Positions 21,497-31,419 of a DNA stretch of 64,000 nucleotides are shown in pieces. Both the position numbers and the translations under genes were made by a program. A model generated the notes under the pieces. That model saw only the letters and a program-made list of their open reading frames with translations, did not search any database and was not told the origin of the DNA. Source of the DNA: Hylemonella gracilis str. Niagara R (GTDB taxonomy: Bacteria; Pseudomonadota; Gammaproteobacteria; Burkholderiales; Burkholderiaceae_C); assembly GCF_000600295.1 (NCBI RefSeq), contig NZ_JEMG01000001.1, positions 139,459-203,458 of the forward strand. Reading direction: 5' to 3'. Numbering within the stretch: the stretch's first letter is position 1; each line of letters starts with the position of its first letter.

Positions 21497-23017
21497 ATGA
21501 ACGCTCGCAACCTCGCCCCCATCGGGCACTACATCGCAGGTCAGATCCGGCCCGGCACTTCCGGCCGCCAGCAGGACGTGAGCAACCCGGCCACTGGCGC
21601 GGTCACGGGCCAGGTGGCACTGGCGTCCAGCGCGGAAGTCGATGCGGCGGTCGCGGCCGCTCAAGCCGCCTTCCCGGCCTGGGCCGACACCCCGCCGCTG
21701 CGCCGCGCGCGCATCCTCTTCAAGTTCCTCGAACTGCTCAACCAGCACCGCGACGAGCTGGCGCGCCTGATCACCGCCGAGCACGGCAAGGTGTACACCG
21801 ACGCGCAGGGCGAAGTGACGCGCGGCATCGACATCGTGGAGTTCGCCACCGGCATCCCGCAACTGCTCAAGGGCGACTACACCGAGCAGGTCTCCACCGG
21901 CATGGACAACTGGACCCTGCGCCAGCCCCTGGGCGTGGTGGCGGGCATCACGCCTTTCAACTTCCCGGTCATGGTGCCCATGTGGATGTTCCCGGTCGCC
22001 ATCGCCTGCGGCAACACCTTCGTGCTCAAACCCAGCCCGCTGGACCCCAGCCCCAGCCTGCGCATGGCCGAGCTGCTGAAGCAGGCCGGCCTGCCCGACG
22101 GCGTGTTCAACGTGGTGCAGGGCGACAAGGGCGCGGTGGATGCGCTGCTGGCCCATCCGGACGTGAAGGCCGTGAGCTTCGTCGGCTCCACGCCCGTGGC
22201 CAACAGCATCTACGAAACCGGCGCGCGCCACGGCAAGCGCGTGCAGGCCCTGGGCGGCGCGAAGAACCACATGGTCGTCATGCCCGACGCCGACCTGGAC
22301 CAGGCGGTCGACGGCCTGATCGGCGCGGCCTATGGCTCTGCTGGCGAACGCTGCATGGCGATTTCGGTCGCCGTGCTGGTGGGTGAGGTGGGCGACCAGA
22401 TCATGCCCAAGCTGATCGAGCGCACGAAGGCGCTCAAGGTGCTGGACGGCATGAACCTCGCCGCCGAGATGGGGCCCATCGTCACCGAGGCCGCGCGGCA
22501 ACGCATCACGGGCTACATCGAACACGGTGCGAAGGAAGGCGCCAAGCTGCTGGTGGATGGGCGCGGCTTCCCCGGCGCGAAGGCCGGCGCGGGCTGCGAG
22601 CAAGGCTTCTGGCTGGGCGGCACGCTGTTCGACCACGTCAAGCCTGAGATGAAGATCTACAAGGAAGAAATCTTCGGCCCCGTGCTCTCCTGCGTGCGCG
22701 TGCCCGACTTCGCCAGTGCCGTGCAACTTGTCAACGACCACGAGTTCGGCAATGGCGTCTCCTGCTACACGCGCGACGGCAACGCCGCCCGCGAGTTCGC
22801 GCGCCGCATCCAGGTGGGCATGGTCGGCATCAATGTGCCGATTCCGGTGCCCATGGCCTGGCACGGTTTTGGCGGCTGGAAGAAGAGCCTGTTTGGCGAC
22901 ATGCACGCCTACGGCGAGGAAGGCGTGCGCTTCTACACCAAGCAAAAGAGCGTGATGCAACGCTGGCCGGAGAGCATAGGCAAGGGCGCCGAGTTCGTGA
23001 TGCCGACGTCGAAGTGA
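21497..23017 (+). CDS. mmsA: CoA-acylating methylmalonate-semialdehyde dehydrogenase
   Basis: Oxidises methylmalonate or malonate semialdehyde to propionyl- or acetyl-CoA in valine, inositol and beta-alanine degradation. It has 506 residues. The NAD-binding stretch [43 protein letters not shown], and the catalytic Cys286 in [13 protein letters not shown] are characteristic of the MmsA subclass. It is divergent from the LysR gene. The GMC alcohol oxidoreductase downstream could feed it an aldehyde, which would be a small alcohol-to-acyl-CoA route; that is inference. Confidence 0.94.
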   Translation: MNARNLAPIGHYIAGQIRPGTSGRQQDVSNPATGAVTGQVALASSAEVDAAVAAAQAAFPAWADTPPLRRARILFKFLELLNQHRDELARLITAEHGKVYTDAQGEVTRGIDIVEFATGIPQLLKGDYTEQVSTGMDNWTLRQPLGVVAGITPFNFPVMVPMWMFPVAIACGNTFVLKPSPLDPSPSLRMAELLKQAGLPDGVFNVVQGDKGAVDALLAHPDVKAVSFVGSTPVANSIYETGARHGKRVQALGGAKNHMVVMPDADLDQAVDGLIGAAYGSAGERCMAISVAVLVGEVGDQIMPKLIERTKALKVLDGMNLAAEMGPIVTEAARQRITGYIEHGAKEGAKLLVDGRGFPGAKAGAGCEQGFWLGGTLFDHVKPEMKIYKEEIFGPVLSCVRVPDFASAVQLVNDHEFGNGVSCYTRDGNAAREFARRIQVGMVGINVPIPVPMAWHGFGGWKKSLFGDMHAYGEEGVRFYTKQKSVMQRWPESIGKGAEFVMPTSK

Positions 23018-23143
23018 GTCTTCCGCGGCGCAGCGCGCCGCCTTTGGGTTACTCCGCCCAGGTGGCGCGGATCGACCGCACACGGCAGCGGCACTGCCAT
23101 GGCGTCCCCCGGTTAGACTGCCCGACCACCACAACGACGAGCC

Positions 23144-24874
23144 ATGAGCGAGACAACGTTCGACACCATCATCATCGGCGCGGGCACGGCGGGCAGCCTG
23201 CTCGCCAACCGCCTGAGCGCCGACAAATCCAAACGCATCCTCCTGATCGAGGCCGGCCGCAAGGACGACTACCACTGGATCCACATCCCCGTTGGTTACC
23301 TGCATTGCATTGGCAACCCGCGCACCGATTGGCTCTACCAGACCGAGCCGGATGCCGGGCTCAACGGCCGTGCGCTGCGCTACCCGCGCGGCAAGGTGCT
23401 GGGCGGCAGCTCCAGCATCAACGGCATGATCTACATGCGTGGCCAGGCGCAGGATTACGACCAATGGGCGCAACTGACGGGCGACATGCGCTGGGGCTGG
23501 GACCAAGTGCTGCCTTTCTTCAAGCGGCATGAAGACCACTACCGGGGCGACCCAGTGGGCAAGAGCGCGAAGGACGCGGCGCGGGCGCCGGACCCGGCCT
23601 TTGCAGCCTTCCACGGCACCGGCGGTGAATGGCGCGTGGACCGGCAGCGCCTGCGCTGGGAGGTACTGGACGCCTTCGCACGGGCGGCTCAGCAAGCCGG
23701 CATTCCGGCCACCGAGGACTTCAACCGGGGCGACAACGAAGGCGTGGGCTACTTCGAAGTCAATCAGAAGCACGGCCTGCGCTGGAACACGGCCAAGGCC
23801 TTTCTGCGCCCAACCTGCTACGCACGCCCGAACTTCGAGCTCTGGACTGCAGCCCAGGTCTCTCGTCTGCTGTTCGAGGAGGGCGCCGACGGCCGGCCGC
23901 GCTGCGTGGGCGCGCAAGTCTGGACCGGGCACGAACAGGTGACCGCGCGCCTGCCGCAAGGTGGCGGGGGTGAAGTGATTCTTTGCGCCGGCAGCATCGG
24001 CACGCCGCAGATCCTGCAGCTCTCGGGCCTGGGCCCCGCCGCACTGCTGCAAGAGCACGGCGTGCCCGTGTTGCGAGACATCCCAGGCGTGGGTGCCAAC
24101 TTGCAGGACCACCTGCAAATCCGCGCGGTCTACAAGGTGCGCGGCGCGAAGGACCGGCGCGGCCTCACGCTCAACACCCTGGCCGACAGCGCCTGGGGCA
24201 AGTTCAAGATCGGCCTGGAATACGCCTTGCGCCGCAGCGGGCCGATGAGTATGGCCCCCAGCCAACTCGGCGCCTTCACCCGCAGCCGCCCCGGCCTGGA
24301 TCGCCCCAACCTCGAATACCACGTACAGCCGCTGTCACTGGACGCCTTCGGCGAACCCCTGCACGGCTTCAACGCCTTCACGGCCAGTGTCTGCAATCTG
24401 CAACCGACCAGCCGGGGCACGGTGCGCATCCGCAGCTCGCGCTTCGAGGACGCCCCGGCCATCGCCCCCAACTACCTGTCCACGCCCGAAGACCGGCAGG
24501 TCGCCGCCGAATCCCTGCGGGTCACGCGGCGCATCGTGGCCCAGCCCGCGCTGGCGCCCTACCGGCCCGAGGAATGGAAACCAGGCCTGCTGCCAGGCGG
24601 CGCGGCGCAAAGCGATGAGGACCTGGCGCGCCTCGCGGGCGACATCGCCACCACCATCTTCCATCCCGTGGGCACGACCAAAATGGGGCGCGTGGAGGGA
24701 TCGAACGCGGACCCGCTGGCCGTGGTGGACGCGGAACTGCGCGTGCGCGGCGTCTCAGGCCTGCGCATCGCGGACGCAGGCGTCATGCCCACCATCACCA
24801 GCGGCAACACCAACGCACCCACGCTGATGATCGCGGAACGCCTGGCCGCGCTATTGCGCCAGTCCCCAGCCTAG
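23144..24874 (+). CDS. GMC-family FAD oxidoreductase (choline/alcohol dehydrogenase type)
   Basis: A flavin-dependent alcohol dehydrogenase of 576 residues. The FAD motif IIIGAGTAGSLLANRL is at 9-24, GGSSSINGMIYMRGQ (GMC signature 1) near 86-100, GSIGTPQILQLSGLGP (signature 2) near 280-295, and HPVGTTKMG plus TSGNTNAPTLMIAERLA at the C-terminus. It resembles the AlkJ/BetA group; choline is less likely without other bet genes. It lies 126 bp after mmsA and is likely under the same LysR control. Confidence 0.9.
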   Translation: MSETTFDTIIIGAGTAGSLLANRLSADKSKRILLIEAGRKDDYHWIHIPVGYLHCIGNPRTDWLYQTEPDAGLNGRALRYPRGKVLGGSSSINGMIYMRGQAQDYDQWAQLTGDMRWGWDQVLPFFKRHEDHYRGDPVGKSAKDAARAPDPAFAAFHGTGGEWRVDRQRLRWEVLDAFARAAQQAGIPATEDFNRGDNEGVGYFEVNQKHGLRWNTAKAFLRPTCYARPNFELWTAAQVSRLLFEEGADGRPRCVGAQVWTGHEQVTARLPQGGGGEVILCAGSIGTPQILQLSGLGPAALLQEHGVPVLRDIPGVGANLQDHLQIRAVYKVRGAKDRRGLTLNTLADSAWGKFKIGLEYALRRSGPMSMAPSQLGAFTRSRPGLDRPNLEYHVQPLSLDAFGEPLHGFNAFTASVCNLQPTSRGTVRIRSSRFEDAPAIAPNYLSTPEDRQVAAESLRVTRRIVAQPALAPYRPEEWKPGLLPGGAAQSDEDLARLAGDIATTIFHPVGTTKMGRVEGSNADPLAVVDAELRVRGVSGLRIADAGVMPTITSGNTNAPTLMIAERLAALLRQSPA

Positions 24875-25004
24875 GGCAAACGCGCGCACGGGAAAATCCC
24901 GATGCCCTCAAATGGTGCCCAGGCCTACAGTCACGTCACTCAAGGTGCGGCAGGAGAGCTGCCGCAGGCGCGAGGAACCGAGGACGACACTGGCTTGTTA
25001 TACA

Positions 25005-25079
25005 GAAAAACAAAATAAAGCTACCATCCATAGCAGATGGCTCTGCTGAAGCACCGCGCGCAAGCCCGGTGCTTTTTTT
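25005..25079 (+). ncRNA. Candidate small RNA (weak)
   Basis: An AT-rich start followed by two tandem hairpins: AGCAGA-TGGC-TCTGCT (25032-25047), then the terminator AAGCACCG/CGGTGCTT with a T-run ending at 25079. An extended -10, TGT-TATACA (24996-25004), lies just upstream; no good -35 is visible. It could instead be merely a double terminator of the mmsA-GMC transcript. Confidence 0.35.
25049..25079 (+). terminator. Intrinsic terminator
   Basis: An 8-bp stem, AAGCACCG (25049-25056) and CGGTGCTT (25067-25074), with a 10-nt loop and a run of seven T (25073-25079). It ends transcription on the plus strand before the TauE-like gene. Confidence 0.75.
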
Positions 25080-25188
25080 ATGGGCTATCGTTGCGAGCCT
25101 TGCCTCGCCCTCCTCGACTTCACCCTGACCGCTCCGTTCAGCCCACCGGCCCAGCGCCGCATGGGCGACACTTCTGACCTCTATCCCC

Positions 25189-25947
25189 ATGGAATTGCTG
25201 TTTGTCTCGCTGGCCTCGCTGCTGGCTGGCTTCGTGGACGCCATCGTCGGCGGCGGTGGCCTGATTCTGGTGCCGGCCCTGTTCGCGACCTACCCGGGCG
25301 CCAGCGCCGCCACCTTGCTGGGCACCAACAAATCGGCTTCGGTCTGGGGCACCGCCTTTTCCGCCGCGCAGTACGCGCGGCGCGTGGAACTGCGCTGGCC
25401 GGCCCTGCTGCCGGCCATGGCGTTGACGCTGATCGGCTCCTTCATCGGCGCCTGGCTGGTCACGCTGATTTCCACGGGCTTCCTGCGCAAGCTGCTGCCC
25501 CTGGTTCTGCTCGCCGTGCTGCTCTACACCCTGGCCCGCAAGGACCTGGGCCGGGCGCACGCACCGCGCTACGCCGGCCGCGCCGAGGCGCTGGTGGCCG
25601 GCACCATCGGTCTGCTGATCGGCTTCTACGATGGCCTGTTCGGACCCGGCACGGGCAGCTTTTTCATCTTCCTGATGGTGCGACTGCTGGGTTACGACTT
25701 CCTGCACGCCTCGGCTCACGCCAAGCTGCTCAATGTCTGCAGCAATGTGGCGGCCATCGTGCTGTTTGGCCTGCAGGGCCATGTCTGGTGGCATGTCGCG
25801 CTGATACTGGCCCTGGCCAACGTGGCGGGCAGCCTGCTGGGAACGCGGCTGGCGCTCAAGCACGGCGCGGGTTTCGTGCGTGGTGTGTTCATCGTGGTCG
25901 TGCTGGCGCTGATCCTCAAGACCGGGCGAGACGCCTTCTGGCCTTGA
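25189..25947 (+). CDS. TauE/SafE-family sulfite/anion exporter
   Basis: An eight-helix inner-membrane carrier of 252 residues (TSUP family). Both half-repeats show the family signature: GFVDAIVGGGGLILVPAL near 14-31 and GFYDGLFGPGTGSFFIFLMVRLLG near 144-167. Members export or import sulfite, sulfoacetate or other organosulfur anions; the substrate here is unknown. It stands alone and converges with mrdA, with a 21-bp gap. Confidence 0.9.
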   Translation: MELLFVSLASLLAGFVDAIVGGGGLILVPALFATYPGASAATLLGTNKSASVWGTAFSAAQYARRVELRWPALLPAMALTLIGSFIGAWLVTLISTGFLRKLLPLVLLAVLLYTLARKDLGRAHAPRYAGRAEALVAGTIGLLIGFYDGLFGPGTGSFFIFLMVRLLGYDFLHASAHAKLLNVCSNVAAIVLFGLQGHVWWHVALILALANVAGSLLGTRLALKHGAGFVRGVFIVVVLALILKTGRDAFWP

Positions 25948-25968
25948 GGCGCTAGGCCGCCAGCAGGC

Positions 25969-28143
25969 TTATCGCACCCCGGGGGTGTCCACCAGCACTT
26001 CCGGCACCGGTACGGCGGGCGCCGGCGCGGGTTCCGGCAAGGGGGTCTGCACTGGTTGTGCAGCCTGCCCCGGACTGGTCTCGGTGAGTACCGATTCACG
26101 CCGCTCGTTCGGCGCGGGCGCGGCCGTGGCGGGTCGCTGGAACCAGGCCCGCTTGAGGCCGCCCATGGCCTTGACTTCCTCGTCCACGCTGCGCGGCGGC
26201 CAGGCCACCTCGGCCGCGAGGCGTGGCCGGCCGATCGGATAGGCCGTCAGGCCCTCGCGCACGGCGTACAGGTCTTCCACGCTCGGGTACTGGCCCAGCA
26301 GCCAATAGTCGAACACGCGTCGAGCGATGGGTGCGGCCTGCTCGGCGCCCCAGCCGGCGTTCTCGACCACCAGCGCCAACGCGATGCGCGGTTCGTCAGC
26401 GGGCGCGAAGGCCATGTAGAGCGCGTGATCGCGCTGGTGCTCTTCCAGCTTGCGCGCGTCGTATTTGTCCTTCTGGCTGATGGTCACGGCCTGGGCCGTG
26501 CCCGTCTTGCCCGCGCTGAGGTACTTGGCACCAGCGAAGGAGCGCGCAGAGGTGCCTTCCTGCGTCACGCCGACCAGGGCGCGCCGGACCGCCTCGAGGT
26601 TTTGCGGGTTGTAGCCCAGGCTCTGCGGTGGCGTCTTGGCCGTCTCTCGCATGCGCAGAGTCTGCGGGTCCTGCGTGCCGATGACCAGGTGCGGGCGCTG
26701 GCGCAAGCCGTTGTTGGCCAGCGCGGCGGTGGCTGTGGCCAACTGCAGCATGGTGAAGGTGTTGTAGCCCTGGCCGATGCCCAGGGAAATCGTCTCGCCC
26801 GCGAACCAACGCTGCTGGTTGGGTTGCTTGAAGGCGCGCCGCTTCCAGTCCTGGTTGGGCAACACGCCCCGCACCTCGCCTTGGATATCGATGCCCGTGA
26901 TCTGGCCAAAACCCAAGGGTTTCATGAAGTCATGGATGGCTTCCACGCCCAGGTCGTTGGCCAAGGCGTAGTAATAGACATTGCTGGACTTGACGATGCT
27001 GCGGTGCAGGTCGACCACGCCCAGACCGAAGTCACCGTGGCTGCGGTAGGTGTGGCCTGCGAGGGTCCAGGAGCCGGTGTCCACGATGGTCGTGCCCGGT
27101 TCGCGCTTGCCCAGCTCCAGGGCCGCCAGCGCCATGAAGGGCTTGTAGGTGGAACCCGGCGGGTAGATGCCGCGCAAGGCGCGGTTGAGCAGGGGTTTCT
27201 CGATGGACTCGTTCAGCTCCTGCCAGGCTTCCTGGTCCACGCCTTCGACGAAGATGTTGGGGTCGAAGGTGGGCTTGGAAACAAAGGCCAGGATTTCACC
27301 GTTGTTAGGGTCCATTGCCACCAGCGCGCCGCGCCGGTCGCCGAACATCTGCTCGACCAGATGCTGCAGCTTGATGTCAATGGACAGCAGCACGTTGTCA
27401 CCGGGCCGGTCCGGCTGGGTGGCCAGCGTGCGCATGATGACGCCGCCGGCCGAGGTTTCGATGCGTTCGAAACCAGTCTGCCCATGCAATTGCTTCTCGA
27501 AGCTCTGCTCCACGCCCAGCTTGCCGATGTAGTCGGTGCCGCGATAGTTGGCCTGCTCCTCGGCGGGCAAGGTCTCGATGCGCCGTTTCTCGCTGCGGTT
27601 GATGCGGCCGATGTAGCCCACGACGTGGCTGCCCAGCTCGCCCCAGGGGTAGTTGCGCAGCAGGCGCGCGCGCAGCTCGACACCCTTGAAGCGGTAACGC
27701 TGCACGGTGAAGCGTGCCACTTCCTCGTCGGACAGGCGGATGCGAATGGGCAAGGACTCCACGCCCCGGCTTTCCTGCATCAAGCGTCGAAAGCGCTGGC
27801 GGTCACGCGGCGTGATCTCCACCAGCTGGGCCAGCTCGTCCAGGGTCTTGGGCAGATCGTCCACCTGGGACGGCGTGATTTCCAGCGTGTAGGCCGAGTA
27901 GTTGGTCGCCAGCGGGATGCCGTTGCGGTCCAGGATCAAGCCGCGCGCGGGCGTGAGCGGCACGATGGTGGTGCGGTTCACCTCGGCCTGTGCCTGCAAT
28001 TCCTCGTGGCGGAACACCTGCAGGTAAACCAGCCGAACCAGCAGCAGCAGGAAGCAGACGGAGATCACCGCCGCGAACATCAGGGCGCGGCTGCGGAAGC
28101 GGTGCAGGTCCGCCTCGACGTTGCGCAGTTCGGTCAGCGCCAT
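25969..28143 (-). CDS. mrdA: Penicillin-binding protein 2 (elongasome transpeptidase)
   Basis: The monofunctional transpeptidase that cross-links peptidoglycan during rod elongation, working with RodA and MreBCD. It has 724 residues: one N-terminal membrane helix (about 22-42), a PBP dimer domain, then the transpeptidase with STYK near 330, SSN near 385 and KTGTA near 545. The C-terminal tail after about 640 is a Pro/Ala-rich low-complexity extension. Last gene of mreBCD-mrdA. rodA, which usually follows in this order, is missing; a convergent TauE-like gene comes instead. Confidence 0.95.
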   Translation of the reverse strand: MALTELRNVEADLHRFRSRALMFAAVISVCFLLLLVRLVYLQVFRHEELQAQAEVNRTTIVPLTPARGLILDRNGIPLATNYSAYTLEITPSQVDDLPKTLDELAQLVEITPRDRQRFRRLMQESRGVESLPIRIRLSDEEVARFTVQRYRFKGVELRARLLRNYPWGELGSHVVGYIGRINRSEKRRIETLPAEEQANYRGTDYIGKLGVEQSFEKQLHGQTGFERIETSAGGVIMRTLATQPDRPGDNVLLSIDIKLQHLVEQMFGDRRGALVAMDPNNGEILAFVSKPTFDPNIFVEGVDQEAWQELNESIEKPLLNRALRGIYPPGSTYKPFMALAALELGKREPGTTIVDTGSWTLAGHTYRSHGDFGLGVVDLHRSIVKSSNVYYYALANDLGVEAIHDFMKPLGFGQITGIDIQGEVRGVLPNQDWKRRAFKQPNQQRWFAGETISLGIGQGYNTFTMLQLATATAALANNGLRQRPHLVIGTQDPQTLRMRETAKTPPQSLGYNPQNLEAVRRALVGVTQEGTSARSFAGAKYLSAGKTGTAQAVTISQKDKYDARKLEEHQRDHALYMAFAPADEPRIALALVVENAGWGAEQAAPIARRVFDYWLLGQYPSVEDLYAVREGLTAYPIGRPRLAAEVAWPPRSVDEEVKAMGGLKRAWFQRPATAAPAPNERRESVLTETSPGQAAQPVQTPLPEPAPAPAVPVPEVLVDTPGVR

Positions 28144-28171
28144 GGCAATCCGACGGACGATGAAGGCATAT

Positions 28172-28702
28172 TCAGATCGGCCGGTTGGCGTCCGGATCGG
28201 GCGCGCGACGCTGCGGCAACAGCAGCAGCAAAGTCGCCACGGGCCAGAGCAGGGCCTCGATCAGGGGAGCCATCAGCAGGGACCAGCCCGGGAACTGTCC
28301 CCCCAGCATCATGCGCACCGCCACGGTGACAACATGCGCGGCCGCCAGGATGGGCAGCACCTGCAGCGTTTGACCCGACACCGGAAACCAGAGGATGCGC
28401 CGGTGCACCGCGATGGCGAAGAAACTCAAGACCGAATAGGCCAGCGCGTGCTGGCCCAGCACGCTGCCCTGGTGCACGTCCATCAGCAAACCGAACAGAA
28501 AAGCCCCGGTCATGCCGATGCGGCGCGGCTGGTGCACGCCCCAGAAGACCAGGGTCAGGGCCAGCAGATCCGGCGCCCAGGACGCACGGCCCCAGAGCAC
28601 GAAATTGCCGAGCATGCTCAGGGCCAAGGCGGCGACCAGGCTGCCCCAGATGAACACCGGCTTGGCCGGCAGCAGCAGTTGTTGACCCGCACGCAGCATC
28701 AT
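28172..28702 (-). CDS. mreD: Rod shape-determining protein MreD
   Basis: A small inner-membrane protein of the elongasome, 176 residues with about five helices. It opens with a charged patch followed by FIWGSLVAALALSML. The GLLMDVHQGSVLGQHALAYSVLSFFAI segment is the family's best-conserved region. Its start overlaps the mreC stop by 4 bp. mrdA follows after 28 bp. Confidence 0.92.
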   Translation of the reverse strand: MMLRAGQQLLLPAKPVFIWGSLVAALALSMLGNFVLWGRASWAPDLLALTLVFWGVHQPRRIGMTGAFLFGLLMDVHQGSVLGQHALAYSVLSFFAIAVHRRILWFPVSGQTLQVLPILAAAHVVTVAVRMMLGGQFPGWSLLMAPLIEALLWPVATLLLLLPQRRAPDPDANRPI

Positions 28703-29616
28703 CCACCTCCCTTGCGGCCCGTGGCGGGGCCTGCCTCGGGAGCCGGCCGTGGCGGCACCTGCTGCGCCAGAGGCTCCAGCACCAGCACCTGACTGGCGCC
28801 ATCCACCCGCCCCTGCGGTTCGCAGAAGATGCGCGCGAAGGCGGCCGCCGGGCGACGTTCAACCCGGCTGACACGCGCCACCGGCAAGCCCGAGGGATAA
28901 ACGCCGTCGATACCGCTGGTCACCAGCAGGTCACCGGGCTGCACGTCGGCGTCCACGCTCATGTAACGCAGTTCGAGCTGACCACCATGCAAATCGGGTT
29001 CGCCAAACACCACGGCGCGCACGCCGGTGCGGGTGTTGACGATGGGCGTGGCCTGCGCGGCGTCGATGACCAGCGTGACTTCGGCGAGCGTGGCATGCAC
29101 ACGCGTCACCTGACCCAGCAAACCCGAATCATCGATCACCGGCGCGCCAGCGCGCACGCCGTGCACCAAACCGCGGTCGATGACCACGCGGTGCACATAG
29201 GGGTCGGCGGCGTCATAGAGCACCTGGGCGGCCTGGCCGGGCGTGGGCAGGCGCGGGCGCAGCTCCAGCAGGCGGCGCAGCTGCTCGTTCTCAAGCGCCA
29301 GCTGCTCATACCGCAGCACGCGCGGGGTCTGCTGTCGCAGCAGTTCCTGGCTGTGCGCGGCCAAGTCTCGTGCATACCGCAGATCCTGCACCGCTTGATA
29401 CAGGTCGCGGCTCCACAGCACTGGCTGCTGCAGGGCCCATTGCAAGGGGTAGACCACGGCGGAAATCACCGTGCGCACGGGGCCGGTGATCTGGAAGCGG
29501 GTGTCCGCCACCATCAGCAACAGCGCCAGCGCACCGGCCAGCAAGAGCCGCGACAGGGCGGATGCGCCTTGACGGAAGAAGGGCGGTGGCGATCTGTCCA
29601 GAGTACCGAGCGCCAT
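28699..29616 (-). CDS. mreC: Rod shape-determining protein MreC
   Basis: Bitopic scaffold protein of the elongasome, 305 residues. An N-terminal membrane helix (about 20-38) is followed by a coiled coil (about 65-110) and the periplasmic beta-barrel domain with DRGLVHGVRAGAPVIDDSGLLGQVTRV and QPGDLLVTSGIDGVYPSGLPVARV. It recruits and activates PBP2. Its C-terminus is Pro-rich. It lies between mreB and mreD and overlaps mreD by 4 bp. Confidence 0.94.
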   Translation of the reverse strand: MALGTLDRSPPPFFRQGASALSRLLLAGALALLLMVADTRFQITGPVRTVISAVVYPLQWALQQPVLWSRDLYQAVQDLRYARDLAAHSQELLRQQTPRVLRYEQLALENEQLRRLLELRPRLPTPGQAAQVLYDAADPYVHRVVIDRGLVHGVRAGAPVIDDSGLLGQVTRVHATLAEVTLVIDAAQATPIVNTRTGVRAVVFGEPDLHGGQLELRYMSVDADVQPGDLLVTSGIDGVYPSGLPVARVSRVERRPAAAFARIFCEPQGRVDGASQVLVLEPLAQQVPPRPAPEAGPATGRKGGG

Positions 29617-29667
29617 ATGCGTGTGCGGCCCCTTTCCCGCGAATCAGTCTTGTCCGATCAAACCGGC

Positions 29668-30927
<1,260 letters not shown>

Positions 30928-30944
30928 TCAACACGGTTTTCGCC

Positions 30945-31277
30945 ATGTCACTGACCTCCGCCGACATCACGCGCATCGCCAGCCTGGCCCGGCTGGAACT
31001 GAGCCCCGCCGAGGGCGAACGCATGCGCGAACGCATCAACGGGTTCTTCGCCATCGTCGAGCAGATGCGCGCGGTGGACACCACCGGCATCGAGCCCCTG
31101 TCGCACCCGACCATGGCCGCCGCCTACCAGGCCGCTGGCCGCCAGGCCGAGGCCGCGCAAGCGGCCCTGCGCTTGCGCGAAGACCGCGCCAGCGAGACCA
31201 ATCAGCGCGAGGCCAACCAGCGCAGCGCCCCGGCGGTGGAGCGGGGGCTGTTCCTGGTTCCCAAGGTCATCGAGTGA
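30945..31277 (+). CDS. gatC: Aspartyl/glutamyl-tRNA amidotransferase subunit C
   Basis: Small scaffold subunit that tethers GatA to GatB in the enzyme that converts Glu-tRNA(Gln) or Asp-tRNA(Asn) to the amidated forms. It has 110 residues. Family parts are [28 protein letters not shown] and the C-terminal [21 protein letters not shown]. About ten Ala/Gln-rich residues ([15 protein letters not shown]) in the middle make it slightly longer than usual. It is the first gene of gatCAB. A repeat element directly follows it. Confidence 0.93.
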   Translation: MSLTSADITRIASLARLELSPAEGERMRERINGFFAIVEQMRAVDTTGIEPLSHPTMAAAYQAAGRQAEAAQAALRLREDRASETNQREANQRSAPAVERGLFLVPKVIE

Positions 31278-31278
31278 T

Positions 31279-31372
31279 GGTGTTGCGCAACCCCAGGCTC
31301 CGCGCCTCCTTGGGCGCTACGCCCTCCTCCTTGCATGGGGCAACACCCGTGGGCCGGCAAAGCCGGCTCCAT
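31279..31372 (-). repeat. Dispersed 3'-flanking repeat, diverged copy (after gatC)
   Basis: Starts 2 bp after the gatC stop. In the gatC sense it has a long-range pair GGTGTTGC/GCAACACC, a GGGCG-CTA-CGCCC hairpin and a GCCGGC-AAA-GCCGGC hairpin. Its end, read on the minus strand, matches the first 20 bp of the copy at 151 in 18 positions. The centre differs, so it is a relative rather than a true copy. Its orientation to the upstream gene is the same as for the other two. Confidence 0.55.
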
Positions 31373-31419
31373 GGCGTTCCCCGCATCCGTCTTCACCCCC
31401 TATTTGCTTTCGATAAGTC

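Larger units (their letters stand above)
24875..25188. other. 314-bp gap between GMC and TauE-like genes
   Basis: No protein gene is seen. There is a strong hairpin TGCGGCAG-GAGAG-CTGCCGCA (24946-24966) 71 bp after the GMC stop without a T-run. Then comes a small-RNA-like unit at 25005-25079, listed separately. The last 110 bp lead into the TauE-like gene. Confidence 0.6.

Noticed and set aside
21440-24322. A 960-codon open frame antisense to mmsA and the GMC gene
   Set aside because: It is the mirror of GC-rich codons in two well-supported plus-strand genes and shows no domain or motif. The same holds for long frames antisense to fusA (611-2419), hemB (8060-9265) and feoB (60020-62008).
24946-24966. 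Hairpin TGCGGCAG/CTGCCGCA as an intrinsic terminator
   Set aside because: There is no T-run on either strand; a better terminator lies 80 bp further on.
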